64,000 bases of DNA from Isoetes taiwanensis (taxonomy: Eukaryota; Streptophyta; Lycopodiopsida; Isoetales; Isoetaceae): NCBI GenBank assembly GCA_021234155.1, contig JAJEKV010000028.1, positions 10,862,134 to 10,926,133 of the forward strand, read 5' to 3'. Shown here piece after piece: positions 1 through 11,840 of the stretch; within the stretch, counting starts at the first letter, position 1; each line of letters starts with the position of its first letter. Made by a program: the position numbers and the translations under genes. A model generated the notes under the pieces. That model was given only the letters and a program-made list of their open reading frames with translations, was not told the DNA's origin and did no database searches.

Positions 1-335
1 AACAAAAAAATGCATCTAAGACCGATCTTTTCACTTTAAAACCATAGGTAATAATGTTTTTTGTATTTGCTCCAACGATTCCACTTCCCTTTTGACAAGG
101 GATGGCCCCCCATAGTTCACAAGCATAGCAACGGCATGATTAATGTGTCAAATAAAGCGTTTCCATATTGGCCAAGACCCGCACATTTGCTTGCCTGCCC
201 TAATTAAGCATCAAATGCATAGAATGCTTTCAATGTAATTTGAAATCCACTGCCAATTCCTTGGTCCGGCTTCTCCTGCCAAAGATAAACTTCATGTCCA
301 AGGTATTTGTAAAATTAACTTTGTTGGACATGCGT
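1..335 (-). mobile_element. LINE 3' fragment (copy of the 28.3-28.6 kb sequence)
   Basis: This stretch repeats, with small indels, the sequence at about 28,330-28,640 in the same orientation. The better copy there reads on the minus strand as the C-terminal part of a LINE reverse-transcriptase polyprotein. Single-base insertions relative to that copy (for example near 117 and 160) break the frame here, so this is a dead fragment. The window starts inside it, so the left boundary is unknown. Confidence 0.7.
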
Positions 336-1660
336 TCTTGATAGGGATGATTACTTAGATAAGGTAGTATGTCAAATTTTGCTTTTTGGCACATGTTCTT
401 CCACAAAAGACTGATGGGCCCAAAATATCTTGCTATTTAATATGTAAAACCAGTTAGGTGCAATTTAGCCTCGTTCGCCTATCATGTCATACCACTTGGC
501 ATCTTTTACTTTCCAGAATGTTAACAAAAACAAAAAATACAAGCATCGAACTTTATACCCGACGTTCTGTAAATTTCACCTGACATTCTGCGATTCTAGC
601 CATCATTCCGACCACTTAATTGCATCTAATTAATTGTCAGATTACATGACAAAGAGCTAATGTGTGTTACATTGTTGCATGTAACCATACAATTCATCTC
701 AACTATCCTTGGTCCCAAAACTATTTGGCCTATAAGAATCCTTAACAACTTTCATCCGAACTAAAATATATTAGAAGAAAATGCTTGGAATGTTTACAAA
801 TATAAAGGGAGAAACATAGAGTGCGTCTCACACACTTTTAGCATAGCACAGCTCTGTCAAATTCAAGTGTTATGGTGTTATAAAAGTAGCTTCACCCCAG
901 AAACGTGTGCCTCACAATCACGGGCATTGAGTCGTGGATGTGTGGAATGGGTAGATGTATTAAAATTCATAGGTGAAATAGATAGTTGTAGGTTTGTTGT
1001 GTATAAATTTTGTGTGATAAGAACTGAAGATGTTATAAGTATTTACATGTTGAGTGAAGTAGAATGGATATTCTACCCAAGGATAAAAAATTGACCTTAT
1101 AACGTTTAAGTAGGAACAAGTATTAAAGAAAGTGCATATGAAACACATTGATTTGGTACATCGAAATGCCATTTTTCATAGAACAAATGTACAAAAACTA
1201 TTCAAATTTAGTTGTCAAAATACACCTTTTAGAGTTAAAATAGATGAACAAAATATTAGGTGCATATATACAAAATATGCACACCTTGATTCAAATCCAC
1301 TTTCAAAATTTGTGAAAGGTGGACAATGGAATTTCATAATCACCAATGACAAAGTTCTATCATTACTATTGAAATGATAGGGAGTAAATAGGGGGTTTAT
1401 AGTTGTGTTTAAAATAATTATTGCATGAATTTTGTGCTTGGATGATAAATTCAGCATGATGAATATCTGTTGCACACATGAAACACATGAATCTAAATCA
1501 AACCCCCAAACCCAAAGCTCCTTGTATTACAAAGATCTTTTGATATTGTATAAAGAAAATAACTTAAGGAGAATGTCTCCTAGGAAGGAAACATATAATA
1601 CAACGCTACCTAAAAAGTTGAGATCGTCCACCATTATAGATATGATGGGCTCCTAGAACT
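336..1660. other. AT-rich DNA without recognisable gene
   Basis: Only short open frames (under 90 codons) occur on both strands. None shows a domain, signal peptide or splice-flanked exon that I recognise. Confidence 0.5.
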
Positions 1661-1664
1661 ATAT

Positions 1665-1688
1665 CAAATAATAATAATAATAATAATT
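1665..1688. repeat. (AAT)n microsatellite
   Basis: A short run of ATA/AAT triplets, about seven copies, is visible just before 1,690. Confidence 0.9.
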
Positions 1689-1902
1689 CTTAGGTGGCAA
1701 TTAAATGTATAAATATAGAAGGAAGGAAGGTTCTTTTATCGTCCCGCTTTAGAGGACCTATCATTAAATTAACCAGGTGCGGCAAGCGGGCTGCTACGGG
1801 ATTAAACCCTCCCCTTAGGAGGGAAAAAGCGTCAGTAGCAACAAGCTTTCTTGGCAGTGTACAAATATACATACACACATGAATTCCATGAATTCCCGGC
1901 AC

Positions 1903-1966
1903 CTCAGTGGGCGCCCGTGATGAGTCCGGATCAAAACCTCCACAGGAGGTAGGAGCCAAAGTTGAG
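1903..1966 (+). ncRNA. Degenerate type-I hammerhead-ribozyme-like fold
   Basis: The conserved hammerhead box appears as TGATGAG at 1918-1924, directly followed by TCCGGA and an A-rich core at 1933-1936. Stem III is a perfect hairpin (1936-1941 with 1945-1950, loop ACA) and is followed by a GTA cleavage-type triplet at 1949-1951. Stem I can form from GGCGCC (1910-1915) with GGAGCC (1952-1957), one mismatch, and from CTCA (1903-1906) with TGAG (1963-1966) across an internal loop. The expected C at 1917 is G, the loop of stem II is missing, and the core G before AAA is A. If this is a hammerhead it is probably inactive. Similar ribozymes occur in small plant retroelements and Penelope-like elements. 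Confidence 0.25.
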
Positions 1967-2129
1967 CCCAGCGTCTGAGTAGCTTCGTCAGGGGGCGAGA
2001 CCGAGTCGCACCAAGAGAATGTGAGCCGAATCGACTATAAATTTGGGCCGACTGGAAGAGCATGGCTTTCATCCTCAACAACCCCAGTGAACAACAGCAA
2101 AGCTGTCTGGCGCGGGTTCTCAACTCCAT

Positions 2130-3990
2130 GAGCCCGTCTCAAGCCAAGAAGATGGTGGGGCCTGTTGAATGGATGTGATCCTGCGCTTCTTCATGGGCAA
2201 AGCCCCGACAGCGAGTAGGTACAGCAATGCCTCGAACCCGAAGTCATATTATGGTGACCGATTTTTAGACTTGGAGCAGCTAATGATTGGCGAGTATAAG
2301 TGCGCATGTACACTTTTAGATGCTTCAACCTAAAAAGGGGAAACCATTATTAGCAAAGGAATATCAAATACAATTCCCGAGCTCCATTTTTATATGTAAA
2401 TAACAACTTACTCAACAAATGCTTACATATCTGGACCTTACCATTAGGTTGTCATAAAGAAGAATTGTTATGGGCTCTATGTCCATCTGATTTCAAGCGT
2501 TGACCAATTTATAAGTGTCATCTGCAATGGAGATTGAAGTTGAGATTGAAAGCAGATTGTGCCCGATACTGTGATCGAATATATGGTGACTGAGCCACTT
2601 ATCATTTTACACTATTAGACCATAAGAAATCCAAAACCTCAATCTAATAAAGGTTGACTCTCACAAAGGGAAATGAATCGCGAAAATCTAGTGGGGAAGT
2701 ATCCAGGCTATTCAACATGCGATTCTTGAATCTGTGGAGTAGGATGTTTGTTGTCTTCATTTGTTCTAACATATTGCATATTGTATACGGATCACACATC
2801 TCGAATGAACTCGGTGCTCCACATTTAATCGATCCAAAGCTACTTAATAATCCTGTTTTAAAGGGATGACCATTCGGTTTTCCAATAGTACATCTGACAA
2901 AATGCTCAAATGCTTGAGCCCGGTGGACTCATAACTTCACATGTACGGTATTTTTGGCTTATGTGATATAATTAAATGACCATAGAAAGGTATATGGCGG
3001 GGGTCAGGTTTCAACTCACTTCATTAAGTATATGCATGTAAGCGTCGAGAAACAAATTAGAGGAGGTGTAACCTTCGCCTCATGGTAGTCAATTATATTC
3101 TTCACCCTATTGTTTGAGACAAAGATATCATTATGCGCAGTTTAACGGCGAATCCACAACCAAAGTCGGGTTTGGGAAATCTTGGGCCACACGATGGCTA
3201 TCATATCCCTTTTTGGAGTCAGACCCATTGCCTTCAAGTTACCCATGTAATCCCAACTTCAATACCTAAGTCTGGAACATAAATCCCCTCTCCAGAACAA
3301 TGCTCGTTCAAACTTTTTTCATAAGTTGGAGGGCGGAACCCTTACCATAGCAAATGATATTGAGAATATTACACGATCCCTTTTTTGCTTTCGTTGATAT
3401 GTTGCCAAACATAACAACACTAAAATATTACTATTTAGATGTAGTAATTTTTTCAATAAAAAATAATCCGGGGAATATATAAAGGAGACCTAAAATACCC
3501 TATGTAATGTGGCAATACCTCAACTACAAGGAACTGTTACCCATGGTTATATCGACCGAGGCAAAAGATAACAAGGTCTTTTTACGGAGGTTTGCCCCTC
3601 AAGTGGCGGAGGATGAGGTGGCCAATCATACTTGAGAAAGTTTATGTTTTATAATCGATCAAAATTGCTATTTTAGAACATTGTATTTTTTGAAGATGAT
3701 GGTACCCATTTGCATCACTAGCGTATTTGAGCTCCTCTTGGACTAGGATCAACTAGACACATGGACATTGGGGTTTGGAGTGTAACGTGTTAGTTACCTG
3801 GTGCTCTAAATGGATACATGCTTTTCTAAATTGCTTTTGTGAAATTTTTGTGCGTTGCACTTGTAGCTTTCGTTAAATGAAAAAAGATATAACCTATTGG
3901 CCGAAGCCATGGCTGTGGCTCTGCTCTAAAAAGAAAGTCTATAATTAGCTCTTGGTCAAAGCCAATTAAATGTTTGTAATAGGGAAGCTA
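2130..3990. other. Unannotated, decayed DNA
   Basis: No frame above about 75 codons is convincing and no repeat boundary is visible. An A/T-rich tract with scattered short frames is all I see. Confidence 0.5.
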
Positions 3991-3997
3991 CAAAACG

Positions 3998-4290
3998 TTA
4001 AACTTAACTGGTGATGCGAGATGCATTCGATTAAGTTAACATTGTAACTTAACTAAAGCTTGTGTGAAGGCATTTTTTGGTTAACCATTAACTTAACAAG
4101 ACCATGTTTGAACAAAATAGTTAAGTTAATTTTCTACTTTTTTATAACTAATGCTTGGTGTGAGTCTTTAACTTGTCTTGGTTAAGTCAAGTTATTTAAG
4201 CGAACTTAACTATTTTTAGTTGCGAATGCAATTGTTATATTAAGTTTAACTAGGTAGTTATTTTTTTTAACTTAACCTAACTTAATGAAG
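3998..4290. repeat. AACTTAA-rich segment, possible MITE remnant
   Basis: The heptamer AACTTAA or its complement TTAAGTT occurs about eight times in under 300 bp, several times as the palindrome-like TTAACTTAAC. Such internal repetition is common in small TIR elements. I could not define clean terminal inverted repeats or a target-site duplication. Confidence 0.4.
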
Positions 4291-4309
4291 TGTGAATAGA
4301 CCCTTCGCG

Positions 4310-6850
4310 TGAGGATAAAATAATATTCTCTAGTTATAAACAAATTATAATATGAACATCTCCATTAAAGCCAAATTGGGCCTTCAAGAGATAAGCCATT
4401 AGTGACCAAGCTGGGCCTCATCATGCTTTTTAGCTTGGTCATGTTGTGAGAATAACTTGTGCTCATTTTTCACCAAAATATGTTTTTGCTCCCTATCCAC
4501 TATATATAATGATCCTTCTAGTAATGTGGGGACTCGATTTCTTTTCATTCTTCTCATTTTGGAATCATGTTGGAATCAATGTCATTAACACAATGCTTTT
4601 CTTTTCCAACAAAAGGATCAATCCACTTAGAAACAAGATATATCCCAAGCTTCACTCCCATAGGGTGACTTCTTCACTTCACCCTGTTCTTTAACATCAT
4701 TTTATTGTTGCAAACATAGGGACTTTCCATGGTGCTTGCACTCTTCACATTAGTGCCGGCAATCAACATCTTAATCAAAGTCATTCTCTTCATATGGAGT
4801 AACTTCTTAATTTTGAAAACCACCCTCTTTATTAATGCACATGAATAAATTACAAAATCCCATGGCACGATTACACAAGGCACGTGAAGATGTTGACTCA
4901 TGAATATGTTCGGTTTCGATTTCCATAATGGGTGGAGTCCTATTCGGGGTTAATAATATTGGTCTACGAGACCTCAAAACCATATCGTATATCTCTCCAG
5001 ACATAATATATCATGGTAATGGTATCTTCCCCAATCATTTGAAACCAATCATGAAGTCTAAGTGGAAGACTTTAGTGCTGAGCTTGACCGGATATAAAAC
5101 AATAGTCTGCACTTATGGGAAAACCCAAAAATAAAGATAGTAGCCTTTTGTACATGCACTTATGGGATCGTCACCAAAGATTTAAAAAAATTCTTGATTT
5201 CCTCCACAACAAAGTTTGATGCACCCATTTTCCGTCGCATTCGCAATTTTATGGTATTGAAGTTATATCACCCTAAAAACTTCTCAATCTCCCTCATTAC
5301 GCTATACTACCCTTTCTAGCTCTTGTCAAACACTTGGGCCAAAGAGCCTAAGGAGGACAAACACATCCAACGTATGTTGCAAACAAAATAGGATATTCTC
5401 TATTTTATCATCCGAATCACGGAGCAAAAATACAAGATGGATAGTGCGATGCAAGCCTTGAATATCATCTTGACATGAAAAACAACTCCTTCCACCCAAA
5501 GCGGGTTGTGGAGATGAATGCATCATCTCTTCATCAAATGCATAATGTTGTGCATGTATTTATCTTCTCTTTTTTATCACTATATTGTGCACATGAATTT
5601 CCACCGAGACAAACGTTATAAACCATTTCTCTTGCTTGTCTAGTGCCTTTCAAAGTGCAAAAGGTTTGTTATCGAAAAACATAAGGGTTATACTTAAGCG
5701 GAAAAATGTGATTAACCAAAGAAATAGGTAATACACAGGGATTATCAATGAAACAAACCATGGACCTTTATTATCATGCTTTTGCAATATCTCCATTGAT
5801 GGTGAGACCATGGACGAGACAACATTAGTCACTATATAAAGATGGGGTTTGAAATGTAGACCCATTACCTTTTTTATTCTGTTCTTGCTGGATGAATTAT
5901 TGGAGTAAATGTACACTCTTTCATCTAAACAATTCCTTTCTCTTTCTTGACTTTCTAATTTCTCAACCTTTTCCTATCCTCCAATACAAACCTTCATTAC
6001 CATTCATGATAATTTACGCCCAAGAACATCATCGGAGCTCTGAAGTAGATATCAAGTATTAATAATCATTATGCAAGGTATAAGATACTTGAACTTTCTT
6101 CTCCCTTTTGAGAACGACATAAAGGTGCCATTTAAACTTGAATGGGGCCGTGAGTCACCCGGGGATTTTTTTCGTTTCAAACAAAGATAATTTGGATCCA
6201 CTCTGTCAGAACTTTTTGTTTATGAAATAGCCATGTCCTAGAGAACAATAGCATGTAAAACAAATGGTACAAGTAATTAAGCGTTGTTAATCTCAACACT
6301 AGCTTTGCTTCCCAAAGACTTTATGGTTCCATATTACCTTTCATCACGAGAAGACCGTCTAAGTTAAGAAAAGACATGAATGCTCCTGGGATGAGAATAA
6401 ATGTATTGCATAAACCAAATAAGAAAATAAACATAGTATTATACCTCTTGTTTTGATGGAATGGCCTTTCCTAATCCATTGAATGATCCCGACATATTAC
6501 GCATTAGAAGAGTAACGTTGAGTTTTTGAGAAGCAAGCGAAGGAACAAACAAAGAAGATTGGATCCACCCCATTGCACAATAGCAGAGAGAATCGGCTAT
6601 AGTGGAAGCACGAAGTTATAATGGCTCTTGACGCTAGAGTGGCAAAGCCCTTTGTGGCAACCAAGAAATATGGCCCTGTTTAGATAGATTCTAAGCGTGC
6701 TCAAGACAACAAAAGTGCAGTCGGATTCGAGAATCGCCATCGCCATGGCTCCAAATAGCAAGATTCGATTCTGAACAACGGTTCCCACGAGTTCACGCCG
6801 GCCCAACAACAATGGCGGCAAAAGTTTCTGAGTAAAGTAGGTTTGGAAGC
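4310..6850. other. Decayed DNA, one possible LINE scrap
   Basis: On the minus strand at about 5,300-5,526 a frame reads with a C-x2-C pair followed by hydrophobic residues. This weakly recalls the zf-RVT tail of plant LINEs. Nothing else in the stretch is recognisable. Confidence 0.25.
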
Positions 6851-6856
6851 GGTTAT

Positions 6857-6960
6857 CAAGATATCCTAGTATATTCCAAAGATATACCTAGGATATATCA
6901 AAAGCCCACATAAACAGGTTTGCCCCCTAGGGCAACCCAAAATACTGTGTTCTTAGGTAA
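6857..6960. repeat. Dispersed repeat, copy A (paired with 11.75 kb)
   Basis: A palindromic TA-rich stretch around the CCTAG motifs (about 6,858-6,899) is followed by a segment containing TTTGCCCCCTAGGGCAACCC. The same arrangement, diverged, occurs at 11,745-11,840. This looks like the terminus of an unidentified mobile element. Confidence 0.4.
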
Positions 6961-8004
6961 TAAAGCATACATGTTCAGTCGCCAAAATAAAAGAAAAAAA
7001 AAAGAAAAGAAAAAGAAAAGTATGACATGTATTTTTCTCTAATCAATATAACAACTATATCTGAAACTTATTTTCCTTAAAACTTAAATTCCATCTTATA
7101 GAACATTGTTATTTAAAGTTAAACAATATATTAAAGCAAAAACTATTAATGTTTGAATGGTTAAAAGGTCAGATAATGGGTCATACTCCTACGAATATTT
7201 CATTCCAGTCTTCAAGATCGCCATAAAGGCTCGTAAGCGCTATAATTTACGGATCTATCCGGGCTTAAGTTAAAAGAAACAAAGGTGCTGCAAGACGAGT
7301 TTACCCTCCATGGCGGAGGATGGATAAATTAATTCCACGTTCAAAGTTTTGACAATCAATTTAAAACCATAACCCACAACATTTGGAACTAAATTTTATA
7401 TTTGCTCAATATTTGATCATGTCACGGTAAAATTCCATTTGGAAGCCTTCTGCAGCCATATATGTTACATCCATACATAAAGAACTCAAAGGGGACTCAT
7501 AGAAATCATAAATGCTTATGTTACAAGTAATAACAAAAGAACCTCGGCTCAAAACAAGTTGCTTCCCAGCGTCCGCTTTCTCCATGCCATGGTACATTTT
7601 ACGTGGCTTGCGAAAAATTCGGTTAAGCATCAATAATAAGTAGTATTGGTGCCCGTGTGTTGCGGGGCATAAGTTGGATGTTTGCATAAAGCTCATACAA
7701 AGCCTCAAGACATGACATCAAGTTGCCACAATTGTTAATCTCCACATCGAATTCCTCTGCAAATTAGAGTAGGCCCAATGTCAAAAAACCATAAAAGAGC
7801 ATGCAAATGGCTTTTTAAAAGCATTTTAATTGGGATGTGTCTATTAAGAGTCATGGAGGTCTATTCCTCTCCTCTCAAATTAAGTAATGGCTTTTAAAGA
7901 TTTTTCCAAAAATTTTAAAATCTTCAAAAAATCTCCAAGTTGTATGGGTAGCTAACCAAAATGTAACTAGCCACATGCTATTTAACAACCATATTTGAAC
8001 CACT

Positions 8005-8150
8005 TTCTTTTTTTTTTGTTTTATTTTTTTTTTTTTGAAGGCAAGGTTGGTGGGATTTGGCACCCACCCCATCTCCCACCCGATGATAGGTAGTGGGTTT
8101 TGAACCTCAGTGGGGTCACCCCAACCCAAGGTCTTACCACTTTCATTATG
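8005..8150 (-). mobile_element. tRNA-derived SINE
   Basis: Read on the minus strand, the element starts with an A-box-like AGTGGTAAGACCTTGG near 8,125-8,145. A B-box-like GAGGTTCAAAACCC follows at about 8,097-8,110. After a short body containing ATCGGGTGGG it ends in a long A-rich tail, seen on the plus strand as the T-rich run 8,008-8,037. Head, B box, body and A tail are in the order expected of a SINE. Its body resembles the modules of the array at 20-22 kb. Confidence 0.6.
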
Positions 8151-8159
8151 GTCACTATA

Positions 8160-11100
8160 TTAGCCGAATGTTTCTGTGAACTTAACATGGGCTAGATTTC
8201 TAAGCACAAATTTCTTTCAAGAATGTCAAGCCAAAAAAAAAAAAAAAAAGCGACTTCACAAACTAATTAACTGCATGCATAATCATTTTATGTTGCCTCA
8301 AAATGGTAATTGTGTCTTTTCTCAAAGGGAATGTGGGCTTTATGGAGAGTGTAAGCCTACTCAGGACCTCCAACAAAAGTGTTTAATGCTTAGATTCATA
8401 AGCCACTTCAAACCATGCACATATTCACATTGGGTAATCCTACACATGACAAAAGAAAAGAATCATGTAGTAGACACATTTTGAGACATCAAGTTCAAGC
8501 TACTAGTAAACTAGCAAACATGACTTTGAAAATTTTAAAGTTATCGCATCTTAACTACGCAAATCATAAGTTCTACATAGGGCCAAAGTCAACACGGTTT
8601 ACCCAATCCTTACTACTGATTATGGTGAATCGTGAGGTAATTTGTGCCTTTTTTTGCAATGTCTCTTATTTCTTTTTTACTATATTTTCTCCTTTCAATT
8701 CCAATTCACTAGTCCTATATTTTTAAGAAATAGAGATTAGAAGCCCATCAATGAATGATCATAATCACCAACAAATGAGCGATTGCGGCAAACATCGTCT
8801 TAAATGGCATAGATCTTGACCCGGACCTTTAAGCCGATTAAGAAAATACATGCTAATCTCTTGGCTTCGAGAACATGATCTTATTGCTTAAGCCTTCAAA
8901 TCATTTTAAGTTGACGACCTAAAAGCTGTCTGGCTACATTTTAAGCGGGACAAGTTTGTCCTAGCGTAAAAAGTCTGAGCAACATGTTATATTGCTTGTT
9001 AGCCTATATTAACTTTGTTTAAATTCAACAAAAGGAGGTTCTTGTTAATCATATGCAATAGAGGAATTATGCTCCATGAACACATTAATGACTCGGCAAT
9101 CCTGCCAACATCTGGAATGATTACATGAGTGCCTATATGCTTCATCTGCATGAACTATTTGAATGATAAATGAATGTGTAACAAAAAATCTCGTTAGAGG
9201 CACATTTGTTCTTTCAAGCTGTGTTATACATTGTTTTGGTTGCTCAGTGGAAAATTCGTAATAGCAATAGCATGAAACATGACAACCCGCAGCAAACAAT
9301 CAATTTCAGCCATTATGGCAAATCACTTGACAGCACAAATAAAGTAAACAGTAAATAAATACGCAAATAAAGATTGCTAAGAAAAAAGGGGTGACATATA
9401 GCTGCACGTTTCTCTGCAGAAGGCTCATTGCTGTTGGTGCTTACATAACCAGGCGCTTAACTGCAAAGCTTATAAAGATCCGTGTCATAATCTAATAACA
9501 TTCATGAAAACCATTACAACCCAAACAAAAAGTCATACCTGCTACATCAGTATAGAAGAAAAGACCATCAGTTGAAAGGAACACCCCAAGCATATTCCAA
9601 CTGCCACAGATATCCTGACAAACGTTGGTCCTGTGCAGAAAAAAAGCAGCTGGTGAGATGAGATGCAGTCAAGACTCTTCTACTGACAATGCCCAGCAAC
9701 AAGGAACTTTCTAAAAACGGCTCGGACAAGGATCAAGAGGGCTTTCGATAAGAATGAGACAAAGAACAAAACACATAAGACAATGTAGATTGAGATCAAA
9801 ATGTGGCTGAGATGTAAAAAACTGAAAAACCTTGAAGAGGAGAATGCAAAAAGCAATTTATTCTTTCCAAATTTTTGGGAGAAAGGCACTACCGTGAAGA
9901 CACAGAAACCAACTTAAACAACAAAAGGTCTTGTGCTTGATCGATATATTTGCAAGATCGAGTAATTCCATGGTTTTACGCAATGGGTTGCCATATGTCC
10001 GGGCTCAAAACATATTTTTGTAAATCTTGTTATTTGATGCGAAACCTAAACCCCCTCATGTCTATCTCAGAATAAACATCTGCAATAACCAGTACATGCA
10101 TAACAAGTCTTCATAGCTTGCAGTGGATGCAAATATCAGGAGAAAAATGCTTATTGCGGAATTATCTCATTCAATATGCTATATTACCACGTGACATTGG
10201 CTCTACAACAGGTCTGTGAACTTATGCAATTTGATACTCGAAAAGGAAGATACATCATATCTTATACCCTTTTATCAACCTTCTAAATTATCATGTTTGA
10301 ATAAATGACCCTTCTACAACAGTTCTGGGAATCTACATATTTTGATACTCAAAAGAACAGGCTATCACAAGTAATAAGGGAAGTTTGAGTCAAGTGATTA
10401 CATCTAAGAGAGGGAATGGTGATCTTGACAACTTCTAGGCATCCCAAGATTCTTTGCTCATTAACTTGACAATGTTACTATGCCCTGTATAGCTCTGAGA
10501 TAATGAAGTTAAAACTTAGCGACTCAAAGGAAAAAAAAAAACAAACAGACAAAGAAGAACGAGCCCGGCTTTATGAGGCGGTGCACGCGATCGGAATCTA
10601 AAAGCGGAGCGATTGGCTGGTTGGCTCCATACCTTAAGAGCAGCCTCACAATCTCCTTATGCCCTCATATGATGCTCTGTGAATACCCACTAATTCATTG
10701 TTTTTATCTTCAACTCGCTTTTGACATAAGTAACCATCATGACCATTTAATTTCGTGCGGATTCGATTTTGTAGCATTTGAGATTTAGTTGTTGCTCCAT
10801 TGTATACGATACTCTAATTACTATTAGCTTGTCTTCCCATGTCTATATGGCATTTCGGGGATCCATTTCCATATTGGCTCTTGCAACCTTTAGTTAACGG
10901 TCGATCCTGCATGGGCGGTCAAAGAAAATTATCTTCGCATAAACCATGCCATAATGAAATAGTAAATTGTTTGTCACTATAATACCTCAAAGGATAAGAT
11001 GGCACAACATTCTTCACATCTACATTTCCACTTTGTTTCTTGGAGTTGCATCTCCTAGTTTTCCGACGTCTTTGTTTGACTAATCATTTCATTCCTTATT

Positions 11101-11740
11101 CTATCGAAGTTAAAAGATCGCCCCAAAGAAAACCATGCAATTATACTGCTGCGTACTCTTTCCAAATGTTAATACAACCGACGGCCGATGCAAATACTAA
11201 TTGTAAAGGACCGAAAAAAGATAGTCCATCCGCAAGGAAAATAGCGTGGACTTCATTTCAACCGATTCTAATATCAACTCACTTGCTCTTATATATGGAG
11301 CATTTGGAGCCTTTGTAACTTCGGATTTAAAAGTAGGCCGCTTTGTTTAGTGATGACTTTGTTTCTGTATAACCTTGATGGCACGCAGAAAGAAAAACCT
11401 CATGAATTTATTCAAGCTTAGGGCTAGTCGGTGCATGGAAAATACTCTGCATACAGGCTAGCCTATCCATCATAAATCATACTTGTTGTTTCTCTTGCAA
11501 AACAACCTTGATATTGTGGAGCTATGACTTGGCGGTGATGTGACCTTGTTGAACTACGGCGCGGATTAGCTGGGCCTTTGAGGATCTTTAGCTGTTTGTC
11601 CATGAAGCCCCGGAGAAAGAGGATTAGAATTGGGACCTTCTTGTCGATCGGGGAGTTAGGTTGCTTGCGTTTCAGCTGGCGGAGTCTAGAAGCAGAGGGG
11701 GACAGCAGGAGTTCTGACCTATTAAGGGTTTGGGCGGTCA
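8160..11740. other. No recognisable gene
   Basis: Includes a poly(A) run at about 8,232-8,249 and another at about 10,530-10,541. A splice-flanked open block at 9,539-9,630 on the minus strand is noted elsewhere but not called. Remaining frames are short and unsupported. Confidence 0.4.
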
Positions 11741-11744
11741 TTGA

Positions 11745-11840
11745 CATATTCTAGGCATATCTACTGGCATATGCCTGGGAATATGCCACAAACCCACCTC
11801 AACAAGGGCTTGCCCCCCTTAGAACAACCCAAAAATGATT
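11745..11840. repeat. Dispersed repeat, copy B (paired with 6.86 kb)
   Basis: An inverted CATATTC..GGCATAT pair at 11,747-11,796 is followed by a TTGCCCCCCTTAGAACAACCC segment. The order and wording match copy A at 6,857-6,960. Confidence 0.4.

Noticed and set aside
9539-9630. A 92-bp minus-strand block flanked by a good acceptor (TTCTGCACAG) and donor (CAG-GTATGA), open in one frame.
   Set aside because: It looks exon-like but I could not find neighbouring exons or recognise the peptide. A chance splice-like pair in AT-rich DNA is as likely.
11463-11747. A 94-codon minus-strand frame with basic and leucine-rich parts.
   Set aside because: No domain, splice context or homologous copy in the window; consistent with chance.
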